NCBI GenBank assembly: GCA_012934845.2
Contig: WNNJ02002896.1
Span: 62,001 to 126,000 of the forward strand
Length of the DNA stretch: 64,000 bases
Direction of reading: 5' to 3'
Source: Pomphorhynchus laevis
Lineage: Eukaryota > Acanthocephala > Palaeacanthocephala > Echinorhynchida > Pomphorhynchidae
The position numbers and the translations under genes were made by a program. Positions 51,801-59,430 of this stretch are shown here, piece by piece; the stretch's first letter is position 1; every line of letters begins with the position of its first letter. The notes under the pieces were generated by a model that was not told the origin of the DNA, did no database searches, and saw nothing but the letters and a program-made list of their open reading frames with translations.

Positions 51801-54215
51801 CCTTCGGGCCCTCGACTGCCCCAAATTGAAAATCGCGTCACAGCCGTCATGCGGCGGTAAAGAATTTGATACGGCATGCTCTCTGTTCTACTGGCGTTTC
51901 CGCACGTCTTGAGCCGCCGGGACTCTGCAGGACTGATGGTAAACGACTAGACGGTGTGCTCTTAGTACTATAGAGCTTTGTTTACTAATCTGGGATTACA
52001 CATGCCTTAATCTTCTAGCACTCAGCTGGTCAGCAACTGCGATTCATTCACTAAATGATGTGCCCTCTGAAGCCGAGCATCGCAAACACCGCAAATACAT
52101 CGAAATTGACAGCGGCGAGTTTGTCCCTGTTGCGGTCGATACTTTCGGTCATCCCGGCGAATCTGCAATGGAGTTTCTGCGAGTCTCTCGGTAATCGATT
52201 AGGGAGACGACTCAAGAGCCGCGTGAAGGTAGATAGCTGCTACAGCGAATCAGCGCTGAAATTCAACAGGGGCAACAGCGCGTGCATGTTGGAAGCAATG
52301 TCAGCGTACTGTGTATGGTCGGCTTTGTTGTAAAACATTTGTATTTATTGTGTAATTTTAAATCAAAAATTTGAAAAATAAATAAATTTAAATTTGTTTA
52401 AATTGGATAAACAAAATATTGCATTATGATAAGATAATGAAAAAATGTAAACTAAATTTATTTTTAAAAAGATTTAACTGAATATACCGTATTAGATGGC
52501 AAAATGACAAAAATTTTAAATACGCGTTTATACCTCCTTTCGTACAGCATCAACTTTCTGTTCTATTTCTTTTTCAACTTCTTCCTCATAAAGCATAAAA
52601 TTCCTTTTTAACGCGTCCTTTTGACTAAAATAAAATATCTATTTTATCAAGTAAATTTTATAAATAAATAAAATAAATGACAAAACAAAAATAAAATAAT
52701 ATGAAAAACAATACCATTGAGGGAAATTGTTTTATTAAAATATCAATTTCAATATTAATATTTAAATGTATTAATATATTAGATCAACATTTTAAATGCG
52801 GTATTGAAATTGTAGTTAATAGATTAATTTCTAATAAATTATTCAGAAGATCGAGGATTGTCGATGCTTAGATTATCTTAAGCTATCAGTCAAATTGTGA
52901 TAAGTTGTCATCAGCAGTTCAACACAATTTTCACTTTAGTCATGCAATTCAAATCGCGCTGTCAGATATGACGGTCTTCTTCATTTCCAATGAAAAATAA
53001 ATTCAAAATATATTTTGGAATTTCAAGATTTATGTTTCTCTGTTTTTATTCAGAAATGTATTGATATCTTCGATGAAAAGTAATATTATTAATATTAATT
53101 AAACTTTAATATTTTTAGCGTTATACCATCAAAAAGTGAAATTTTGAAATTGACATTTCAAAATTTTGAAATGTCAAAATTTGTTCTTTAATTTTTATCA
53201 ACAAGTGAAAATGTTGTCGTTTAAACGAATTAAAGAACAAAAAAGTTTTGCAGCTTATGATGTTTTTGTTAATCAAACTTTTCAACTTTTTTCAAAACAT
53301 GAGATGTAGTCTTTTAATTTAGATGAAACTTTATTTTTATAAGAATTTATAAAAATTAATAAAGAATTGTTAATTGCGATTATTTAATGGAAGCAATTTT
53401 TGTCCAACCGCTATTATTCTAAATTGAACAATTCAAGGAAATTAATACAGAGATTAATACAGTCAAAATTATATGAGAATAAATAGATGTAATTTAAATT
53501 AAAATTAGATTTCAATTTAAATTAAAATTAAAATTTAAATTACAATTATTTATTAGATGTAATTCATCTAATAAATAGATGTAATCAAAATATCAAGATA
53601 TAATTTGCTTTTTTCATACAATCTATTTTTAAAATAATCAAAAAAGTCAAAATAATACAAAAAATAAATAACTACAGCGATTAATACAGTCAAAATTATA
53701 TGAGAATATAAGATGTAATCAAAAGATCAAGATATAATTCTTTTTCATGCAATCTATTTTCATGATATAAATTGTTCTTTTTTACTATTTTAACAATGCA
53801 ACAAATGGCATTTATTTAAAAATTGAATCAAATACCTATCCAATGAATGGACAAGATTATTGATCTCACTTTGCTTCGATCTAAGTTCATTAGCCAGTAA
53901 AATAAATACGTTTTTGAATTCCTTTAGAATAAACGGATTATGTTTTTCAATAAGTTGTATTCTGCGGTAGAAGTCAAATAGCTGTGGGTAGCTAAAATGA
54001 ATACAATTGAAAGAATATATTTTCACTAAAATCATTATTTCGAAAAATATTTAAATTTCAAAGGTTACTTAATTCTAGAACAATATTGTATAAAATTTTA
54101 TTTTTATATAATGCAAATTTTTGATTACAAACTGTTTTCATTGCAAAACTTAACGTCTGCTCACGACAAATTATCATTGAAAATTTGGATTGAATACAAT
54201 CTTTTAGACTCGGTT
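33823..54215 (-). CDS. RASEF/EFCAB4-like Rab GTPase with coiled coil
   Basis: Proteins of this type join a coiled coil to a C-terminal Rab GTPase and act in vesicle or calcium-linked traffic. Exons in coding order: 54165-54215 (tentative), 53836-53991, 52534-52624, 48362-48442, 48155-48309, 43857-43928, 43717-43807, 40131-40254, 38688-38769, 38495-38609, 33952-34068, 33823-33899. All junctions agree in phase, giving about 387 codons. The first exons encode YPQLFDFYRRIQLIEKHNPF and LYEEEVEKEIEQ, typical of RASEF just after its EF-hands. A charged coil follows, then GDSGVGKTSL (G1), STIG (switch I), LWDTAGQERF (G3), IANKCDL (G4) and CSAFD (G5, normally SAK). No EF-hand exon was found upstream, and the C-terminal exon after phase-2 AG at 33823 is missing. 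The frame is intact despite many retroelements in its introns. Confidence 0.88.
34246..35125. repeat. Tandem repeat of retroelement origin, about 370-bp units
   Basis: Units start with tcgtctagaagtgac at 34246, 34626 and 34990 (periods 380 and 364; the third is cut short). Each contains actgaaagtcgtgaatc, gtccgcacagcaattcgatc and ctactgatgagtgttg. The units are less AT-rich than the intron around them. A further fragment lies at 35390-35450. The same motif order (ctactgatgagtgttg, then atcgtcta-gagtga) recurs in the SINE-like copies at 48.6-49.4 kb. These are probably tandem 5' or non-coding units of the CR1-like LINE whose coding pieces follow. Confidence 0.75.
35321..35378. repeat. Long hairpin
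   Basis: taagcagacaattcaccaag, extended by ac, and its exact reverse complement flank about 14 bases. It interrupts the retroelement repeat array. Confidence 0.9.
35460..36880 (+). mobile_element. CR1-like LINE fragments (C-terminal piece, then 5' part with endonuclease)
   Basis: At 35695-35740 a plus-strand frame reads SRMKWLGYVSTAF, like the RLRWLGHVLRM near the C-terminus of CR1-type ORF2. After a GC-rich segment (gggctaccgagcgcgtcccc at 35889) typical of LINE 5' ends, 36340-36830 encodes an APE-like endonuclease. RIATINVRTLLQP matches its N-terminal motif; ARTLDIRDFDICCATECRIR carries the glutamate-containing motif (here TEC for the usual SET); VNGDFNA is the later catalytic motif. The frames are broken by stops and a shift, and no reverse transcriptase remains. 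The 3'-then-5' order suggests two truncated copies. Confidence 0.65.
36898..36920. repeat. Hairpin
   Basis: aatcgcttta and its reverse complement are separated by three bases, directly after the CR1-like fragment. Confidence 0.75.
36960..37003. repeat. Near-perfect cruciform-forming palindrome
   Basis: A 21-base arm beginning gaatcgactgtcttggtc is followed, after two bases, by its exact reverse complement. Part of the arm (tgaatcgact) is also present just upstream, as expected for a copy made by template switching. Confidence 0.9.
37125..38030 (+). repeat. Dispersed repeat family with hammerhead-like core
   Basis: At least four direct copies (cores near 37137, 37345, 37423 and 37947) share ttttctgaagatgctaacag, then ttagcgaaatatcaaa, then attatttctt-like A/T tracts and cagctccaataattattta. 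In the copy at 37947, CTGAAGA is followed by a stem (GCTAA with TTAGC), then GAAA, then TATCAAA, which pairs with TTTGATA at 37999-38005, and then C. This order resembles the conserved core of a hammerhead ribozyme, with one extra U before stem II. A related string occurs near 56935, and gttagcgaacgaaatatcaa is in the Penelope-like terminal repeats. Ribozyme activity is an inference. Confidence 0.45.
37881..37912. repeat. Hairpin
   Basis: ttcagcacacaat and its reverse complement are separated by six bases. Short direct repeats (ccccatatttcgtgtgttgaat) lie just upstream at 37828-37880. Confidence 0.8.
38031..38201 (+). CDS. B-box-like zinc-finger mini-ORF in the dispersed repeat
   Basis: The ATG at 38031 opens a 56-codon frame ending TAA at 38199-38201. 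After MDQYQLFKIPM it carries CGHC, LVFCENKNRKFCVKC and then THVH. The Cys/His spacing and the LVFCE-x6-FCxxC signature are those of a B-box zinc finger as in TRIM proteins. The start sits 75-80 bases after the hammerhead-like repeat core, and a diverged copy of the first codons (gatcaatatcaactattcaa) follows the core at 37510. The frame therefore seems to belong to the repeat family. It may be the first exon of a mobile element protein or a TRIM-like gene fragment. It lies antisense in an intron of the Rab gene. Confidence 0.45.
   Translation: MDQYQLFKIPMDTHNHSCGHCTGSQHLVFCENKNRKFCVKCLSACKATVTHVHISR
40255..43716 (-). other. Intron of the Rab-domain gene (3.5 kb)
   Basis: AT-rich DNA between the last coiled-coil exon and the G1-motif exon, with gtacga at the donor and attttag at the acceptor. 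An 86-codon minus-strand frame at 41028-41288 has no recognisable domain and no splice context that joins the flanking phases, so it was not called. No transposon was recognised. Confidence 0.5.
44035..44262. repeat. 113-bp tandem duplication
   Basis: attgctttatataaaagaga and the following hundred bases recur 113 bp later (44148) with a single visible difference. A recent local duplication in a Rab-gene intron. Confidence 0.9.
44813..45085. repeat. Short tandem repeat, about 75-bp units
   Basis: Four units share cgtttgtttgg-ttaaactaa and tcgaattaaaaaatatattt, followed by aagaagtgaatttctgttt in most units. The array ends about 160 bp before the Penelope-like element. Confidence 0.8.
45244..45369 (+). 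repeat. Penelope-like element, left terminal repeat
   Basis: The repeat starts cagatacttcttgataatg and ends near cattccgttt. It matches the right copy at 47828-47954 with a handful of differences. It contains gttagcgaacgaaatatcaa, related to the dispersed repeat core at 37.1-38.0 kb. Confidence 0.88.
45542..47807 (+). pseudogene. Penelope-like reverse transcriptase and GIY-YIG endonuclease (broken)
   Basis: The N-terminal part is rich in basic helices. The reverse-transcriptase part shows TKADKGNCVVL, GLPKIHK with RPIVS, FTLDVKLLFTNV (motif A), GSPIGPALADLYM (motif B) and YRYIDDIFVIW (motif C, the YIDD typical of this class). The C-terminal part carries YIGQTGRSLKTRLKEH, the GIY-YIG nuclease signature with its arginine, and closes with EPNLNVQ. 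Together these identify a Penelope-like element with an intact domain order. The reading frame is no longer continuous (several breaks), so no product is expected. Confidence 0.92.
47828..47954 (+). repeat. Penelope-like element, right terminal repeat
   Basis: The direct copy of 45244-45369, starting 20 bp after the end of the coding region. The closeness of the two copies supports a single insertion unit. Confidence 0.88.
48003..48036. repeat. Hairpin
   Basis: attattaaacgttta and its near reverse complement flank seven bases just beyond the Penelope-like element. Confidence 0.7.
48636..48775 (-). mobile_element. SINE-like copy, inverted
   Basis: Read on the minus strand this segment runs gctgatgagtgttgccggct, later gtctgttctgtatgtaattg, and ends gggttcccggagctca. 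It matches the plus-strand copies at 48853-48985 and 49200-49360 in the same order. It forms a head-to-head inverted pair with the copy on its right. Confidence 0.7.
48776..49020 (+). mobile_element. SINE-like copy, direct
   Basis: This contains attttcggagatgccgctta, ctactgatgagtgttgctag, atcgtctacgagtgac, gtctgctctgcatgcaatcg and aggctcccggagc. The first half also matches the repeat units at 34.2-35.0 kb (tcggaaacgcctttattca, then ccgaaacggcc). Gene-free and GC-richer than its surroundings. Whether it carries a pol III promoter cannot be told by eye. Confidence 0.65.
49110..49365 (+). mobile_element. SINE-like copy, direct (second)
   Basis: The order is the same as in the copy at 48776: attctcggagatgcctttta, ctactaatgattactgtcgg, atcgtctaggagtgatga, tctgctctgcatgtaattga, aggctcccggag and actcttaaatta. 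More diverged, hence older or a separate subfamily. Confidence 0.65.
50130..50590 (+). mobile_element. Penelope-like reverse-transcriptase fragment (second family)
   Basis: The plus strand reads YHVPKIHKGIMTCPG, then PIISNIGTVA, LSRHLHSKLLQFLVK and later IVLDVKFLYSL. This matches the PKIHK, GRPIVS and TFDVxxLYTNI landmarks of Penelope-like reverse transcriptases but is clearly a different subfamily from the element at 45.2 kb. It is a short broken remnant; no GIY-YIG part and no terminal repeats were seen. Confidence 0.7.
50595..50657. repeat. Hairpin with 24-base arms
   Basis: ttgtgatttcgttcgatttt and, 13 bases later, an almost exact reverse complement ending aacgaaattacaa. It directly follows the Penelope-like remnant. 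Confidence 0.8.
51090..52335 (+). mobile_element. 3' end of a LINE with RLE-like C-terminus, broken
   Basis: A GC-richer island. The plus strand reads LRNFDKLQLQIVRKTLN, then MPIRFAGLSLQSAFDLAVPA, then ALAIELRLGQIPC with CACGS, then GLCRTDGKRLDGVLLV, EAEHRKHRKYIEI, EFVPVAVDTFGHPGESA and LLQRISAEIQ. This order is that of a widespread invertebrate retrotransposon ORF: the end of the reverse transcriptase, a zinc-binding CxCG, then a restriction-like endonuclease-like segment. The frame changes and stops several times. The reverse-transcriptase catalytic core is absent, so the copy is 5' truncated. It ends near 52335 before AT-rich flank. Confidence 0.75.
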
Positions 54216-55039
54216 CTAAATTTAACAACCCCAACACAATATAAGTGAAAGCTAATACGGATGAATAACAAACAATATACTTTGTATTTGATTAAAATAT
54301 TACGCATTTAGCATTACTACTGTGTTGCGTCAAAGAATAGGTGACGACATCTGAAATCATTGTACATTTTCTAAAACATTTAAGTAATAAGGGGTGTAAC
54401 CTGATAACATATCAGTTTCTCCATATGACTATCAATCTTTATTTTAATAAATTGTAATTATCTATTTGTAAATGGTTTTAGGGCCAAACCCAGCCAAAAA
54501 AAAAGTTTAAAACGTTTAAAATTTTGTTATCAATATTTCTTCCACTAATTGTGGACATAGTCAGGATAAATTGGATAAATTAGATAAGCTAACTACAAAT
54601 TTTATTCTAATTTTTCTATAATATACAAATTTTTTACTACAAATTATACATTTGTATAAATATTAAAAATAATGATAAATAAAATATATAATTATAATAA
54701 ATAATTATATAAGATTTTATTTAATTTATAAAGAGTAAGAATTGTAAATAAAAATCAATTTTTATGAATTGACTAATAAATAATAGACGATGTATCAGAA
54801 TAAAGATAAGATGAAGTTTTCAGGAGGAACTGCATTTTTATCAGGTTTCGGTCCCTATTCTTCGACCGATCAAAAGAGCGTGACCAAATACGTGCTAATG
54901 ACGTATTTATTCTGATTAAATTTGATTATCTAGTATATTATTCTAATATAAAATATATTATTTAGTATACATATATAAAAGGTTTCCGCTTAAGAGTTTA
55001 AATTTATCTTGTATAATAATTTGATGGTTTATATATTTT
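54216..55039. other. AT-rich DNA, 5' part of the Rab gene expected
   Basis: The tentative exon 54165-54215 needs an upstream exon ending in phase 2. I tested a segment near 54330-54380 on the minus strand with a tttag acceptor and a gtaata donor, but its frames do not fit. EF-hand exons, if the gene still has them, should lie here or further right. The minus strand at 54790-54900 (gaccgaaacctgataaaaat) may be the 5' edge of a retroelement. Confidence 0.35.
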
Positions 55040-56510
55040 ACTATTTTCTATTTGATCTTATTTTTATAGTAACCTAGTTTAAAATATGTATCTATTAAAT
55101 TATTTAAATGATTTTGAAGAAAGCCAATATCATTGCATATTGTTGCAATTCTTAAAATTTCATTATTTAATGTATTATATTTTATATTATATGGTATGCA
55201 TGAATGCTCATGCAAAAATATGTTTCTTGTAAATTTAAATATGTCATCTTTACGATATAAATTAATAGTAGTTTTAGTTAACGTTAATTTAATGTTCATA
55301 TCTAGATATACACCTTCTTTATCATCACTATTAGTTTTATCAAGAATGAGGCTACCTGGATAAATGTGCTCACTAATTGAATAAAAATTATCAGAATTAA
55401 ATACACATATATAATCAATATATCGAAACATCTATTTCATATATTTATATAGTTTAGATTTAGTTTTTACACAGTTATGAAGAAATTCATATTATCTAAA
55501 GCATAGAAATAAGTCAGATATAATTGGGCTACTATATCTTCTTTATCGATGTTAATTTAATGTTTAAATCTAGAAAAATGTCTTCTTTATCATCAATATT
55601 AGTTTTCTTAAGAATAATAACTAACGCTTTCTTGGCATCAGCTAAATCTAAATTTGTATATAAATTCAAATAATAATGTCGTATCAATAATACAGTTTCA
55701 GTATATCTGACAGAGGTTATATTACTGGGAAGACAAAGTCTATAGGTCAATAATAACTTGTCAGTAGAACAAATTATATCAGATGACTGAGTCTATGTAT
55801 TTTATACGAAAATTCAAATAATTTAATAATAAATAAATAATTATAAATAATAAATAATTGTTATATAAGATTTTATTTTTTAAAATAAAAGTCCATTTTA
55901 TGTTATGACTAATAAATAACATACGATACATCAGAATAAGAATTATTCTGATGAGATACTGAAATCTCAATTTGTATAAAGCCTACTAAGTTTTTACTAT
56001 TAATCAACTTACCAAAATAGGCATTTAAGTCATTGTATAACGAATTGTAAATTTTGATTTTATTGTTATTATTTAATTTATATTTATACTTTTTTTGATA
56101 GCATTTTTCATAATTCATTGTTTTCAATTAATTCTAGATTTTGAGTGCATATATGTTCATTTATTTTATCAAAATTAAGACTTTTGCAATCGCATTCAGT
56201 TCTATGATGTTTCTAATATTATCGTTGCATATTGATTTTAATTCTTTATTATAATTACAAATTTTTCGTCCTAATGGTGGTAGGAGTTTATACCTTATTT
56301 TAGGAATATATTTACTTAAATCTGACCCTATTATTTCTTTACTTTTAGAATTATTTAAAAGTCCGGCTATATTTATGTTATCTATACATTTATTAATGAA
56401 GTTTATGGTTAATGTATATTTTCTATTGTTATTATTTACATTTATTGTACGATTATAGTATTTTGTATTACAATAACTGTCTATTATACAATTAATCTTC
56501 AATTAATCTT
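55040..56510 (-). mobile_element. Reverse-transcriptase fossil, Penelope-related
   Basis: Minus-strand pieces include FRYIDYICVFN (a YIDD-type catalytic motif, altered), KEGVYLDMNIKL, NIFLHEHSCIPYNIKYNT and ATICNDIGFL, in the order seen in YIDD reverse transcriptases of Penelope-type or related elements. A second stretch at 55532-55750 repeats the KEDIFLDLNIKL motif, so two copies or a duplication are present. An upstream piece at 56161-56502 ends PKIRYKLLPPLGRKICNY. The element is broken in many places, very AT-rich and old. No terminal repeats were seen. Confidence 0.55.
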
Positions 56511-56689
56511 ATATTTACATAAAGATATTTTAGCTTATTATCTCTTAAAAGTTGTTTTAATATTTCTAATTGTTCATTTATCTGCTAAATAAATGTTTTT
56601 CACCTTTTATATTTATAAATATAAATATAAAAACAAATATAGATACTTTCATTTTTATGCATACCTTTAGTGAAAAACAAACAAATGAG

Positions 56690-57205
56690 TTTTATTAGGA
56701 ATTAATTTGCTTATAAAAAATTATAGTAAAGACAAAAAATTGTGTTGGTTAAGACGCAATGTGGATATTAAAATATATTAGTAAAAAACAAACAAATGTT
56801 TATTTACTCATAAATAAATAACTAGTTGTTAGTTGACGTAATTTGCTTATTAAAATATATTTAAAAAACGCTGTCTTTTTCTTATTTATATTGAGATGAA
56901 TTGTAATTTCCTGTAAATACGAGCAGAGATTAGCGAAATATCAAATAAAAGTTTCCCCATTTTTTATCCAGCTCCAATAGTTTTTATCAAATATTTACAA
57001 ATGTTTATTTGTTAGAACGTAATTTGCTTATGTTAGTGAAAAACAAACTGATGTTTGCTCTTTAAGACCTAATTTGCTTATAAAAATATGTTACTGAATA
57101 ACACATAAATGCTTGTACTTTCAAGACCTAATTAGCTCATTAAAAATGTTAGCGAAAAACAAATAAATGTTTATTTGATACGACGTAATTTGCTTGTTTA
57201 TAATG
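56690..57205. repeat. Degenerate tandem array, about 60-70-bp units
   Basis: Variants of gtgaaaaacaaacaaatg, tttatttg and gacgtaatttgcttataaaa follow one another at least five times with insertions between them. Old and diverged. Confidence 0.65.
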
Positions 57206-57600
57206 CTAGTTGTTCAAATGAGATTTTAATTCATCTCAACTATTATGTCGTAACTATTATTCAGTAACTTCATTCAGTAGTAGTATCTAATAGTTAATCA
57301 TTCATATTTTGAATTTTAAATGTATTCACTTAAATTTCAATTAGTTAAATTTAAAAATTATTTGAATGTATAAGCTGCACTTTTCTATTTTTAATAGAAA
57401 ATTAAAAATAATTTATTCTGATATACTTCCATCTAGTAAAATTTTTACTAAATGGAGGAATGAAACAAGTTAATAATTTTTAATCGAAAATATAAAAGAT
57501 ATCCTTATCTAAAATTTATCCATAAAATTTGTACTTATTCTCCAAAATAAAACTATAAAATAGTAAATCAAACTATTAAAAATTTATTCAACCTTTATCT

Positions 57601-57634
57601 TCATTCTAACGAGATTTGTATATCGTTAGAATGA
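57601..57634. repeat. Hairpin
   Basis: tcattctaacga and its exact reverse complement are separated by ten bases. Fragments of the arm (attctaa, gagatataaataacga) are repeated just downstream. Confidence 0.8.
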
Positions 57635-57809
57635 AGATTCTAATGAGATATAAATAACGAGATTTCTTTATATATTTATATTCTAACGAGATATAAATAA
57701 CGAAATTTTTTGCTTTACCAATTGAATTTTATGAGACAATGAGCATAGAAAAGAGGCGCAACTAATTAGCAAAAATAGTCTTGAGCATTTATCATTCAAA
57801 ACCTAAAAG

Positions 57810-57844
57810 AACTCGTCTTCAAAGCAAACTTGAAGACACGAGTT
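57810..57844. repeat. Hairpin
   Basis: aactcgtcttcaa and its near reverse complement ttgaagacacgagtt flank seven bases. Confidence 0.75.
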
Positions 57845-58043
57845 TCTTGTTTGAAAGAAAACAAACAAATTATTTACTTTTTATGATTTTAAATTAAATT
57901 AATTTCTTGTTTGTCGACAAGCAAATATTACAATAATTCTAAACTGCAGATGTTTAATTTGCAGATTAATTAATTCAGATTTATTATTTATTAATTCTGC
58001 AAATATATCTAAAGAGTACACCTTTTAAAGATTTAAATAAAGC

Positions 58044-58591
58044 TCACGATTCTAGCACTTCTAAGATGTTGTTATCTTCATCGACCACACTATCTTCAAT
58101 ACGTTGATCTGTAATTTCAACAACTTATAAGAGCAGGCCGATTTGCGGTTCTTGTTTACCTGATGATAATTGGTTGTCAACAACCTGTACAACATAATTT
58201 TCTGTGTCGTCATATAAATGATTATCGGGGTTGTTCATCAATTGAAAATACCAGTAGAACAGCTGGGAGTGAAAGAAATCAGCTTCTTTCTGCGAATTAC
58301 ATTTAAGCATCTTGTGTATCGCCGTCCTACGCTTAAAGTGCGACAACTGTGCTTGTTTAAGTGCTTGTTGACGTGGGAATGTTTTATAAAAAATTTGCTT
58401 ATTTTACCGTCCAATAAGCGATTGCAATTCGCGATCGGTATATTCTTTGATCACAATCACGTAACATTTATTACATAATGTTTCGTAAAGAAATTCTAAA
58501 TTATTTATTCGTTAACTGCATTTTGTTGTAATTAGAAATTACAAAAGTTGTGATTACTGGAATAATTACCACTGCCACATACATCCTGCAT
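58044..58591 (-). CDS. Compact four-exon gene, function unknown
   Basis: Exons in coding order: 58570-58591 (ATG at 58591, MQDVCGS), 58408-58495, 58160-58326, 58044-58108 (TGA at 58044-58046). Phases 1, 2 and 1 match at all three junctions. Introns are 74, 81 and 51 bp with gtaatt, gtaaaa and gtaaac donors and ttag, cgtag and acag acceptors. The 113-residue product contains YTDRELQSLIGRTAIHKML, then SQKEADFFHSQLFYWYFQLM, and ends in an acidic tail (DSVVDEDNNILEVLES). No signal peptide or membrane segment is seen. I do not recognise the family. It lies upstream of the Rab gene on the same strand, between two retroelement regions. It could in principle belong to a larger gene, but its own start and stop make a closed unit. 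Confidence 0.55.
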
Positions 58592-59217
58592 CATTCACAT
58601 GTAACGATAGCTTTCAAGAATTTTGTGAATGCGTCATTTCAACGTGATCTAGCAACATACTGACATACTACTAACCTACATATCAATTTGTTACTGCAGA
58701 TAATTATATCTACAATTAATTTTTCAATAAGCAATATTTAATATTTGATAATATAAGCATTATATATTTATAATTACAAACTGAAAATTCACTCTTTATA
58801 TTATGTTATTGTTTTGATATTCTGTTTATTATTTAATTATACACTATTGATATTCTGTTTGGTATTTATAAGAATAAAATTTATCAAATCCAAAGCCGGA
58901 TATAATAATAAACAATATTTATAATTTTATATTTATTGAATAATATTAGCATTAAATATTTATAATTACAAACTGAACAATAGATTTTGATATTCTGTTT
59001 ATTATTTAATAATACATTTTTGATACTTTGTCTTGTATTTTTTATTTTATAAGAATAAAATTTATGGAATCCAAATTCGAGAAGTCAACATCTTATTATG
59101 TATTATTGGTCGTTTTGACTATACAGTTCTGTCTTATAATAATCTTATTCTGTGTTAGCTTTGCTTCTGTCTGTCTGAAATATTCGATCTGTCTGAAATA
59201 TTCGATTTTGAAGTACC
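58592..59217. other. AT-rich intergenic DNA
   Basis: The presumed promoter of the minus-strand gene starting at 58591, followed by a stretch with repeated gatattctgtttattatttaa motifs (58820-59010). A 67-codon plus-strand frame at 59028-59231 is hydrophobic (LLVVLTIQFCLIIILFCVSF) but has no other support and runs into the LINE tail. Confidence 0.4.
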
Positions 59218-59430
59218 AAATAAATAAATAAATAAAGACTTTGTTAACTAATACAGAAAAACATCAAAAAATAAAATAAAATAGTATAAGACACAATCCT
59301 AGTTCAGACAAGAATATCTTCTTTGCATCTTCTTCTTTGTCTTCCCTTCACTTACGGCGTCAAATCCAGGGGGATCTGAGCCCCCAACCGATCCAACACG
59401 CCGACTTCCGACTAAACCACCCGGGTTCTT

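Larger units (their letters stand above)
56511..58043. other. AT-rich DNA with degenerate repeats
   Basis: This holds a degenerate tandem array (56690-57205), a stray copy of the dispersed repeat core (56920-57000, gattagcgaaatatcaaa) and two hairpins (57601-57634, 57810-57844). No coding exon was supported. Confidence 0.5.

Noticed and set aside
54327-54390. Minus-strand tttag...gtaata segment as an upstream exon of the Rab gene
   Set aside because: The phase needed to join the next exon meets a stop codon; the other frames do not fit.
58218-58478. An 86-codon plus-strand frame
   Set aside because: It is antisense to two exons of the minus-strand mini-gene and crosses their intron.
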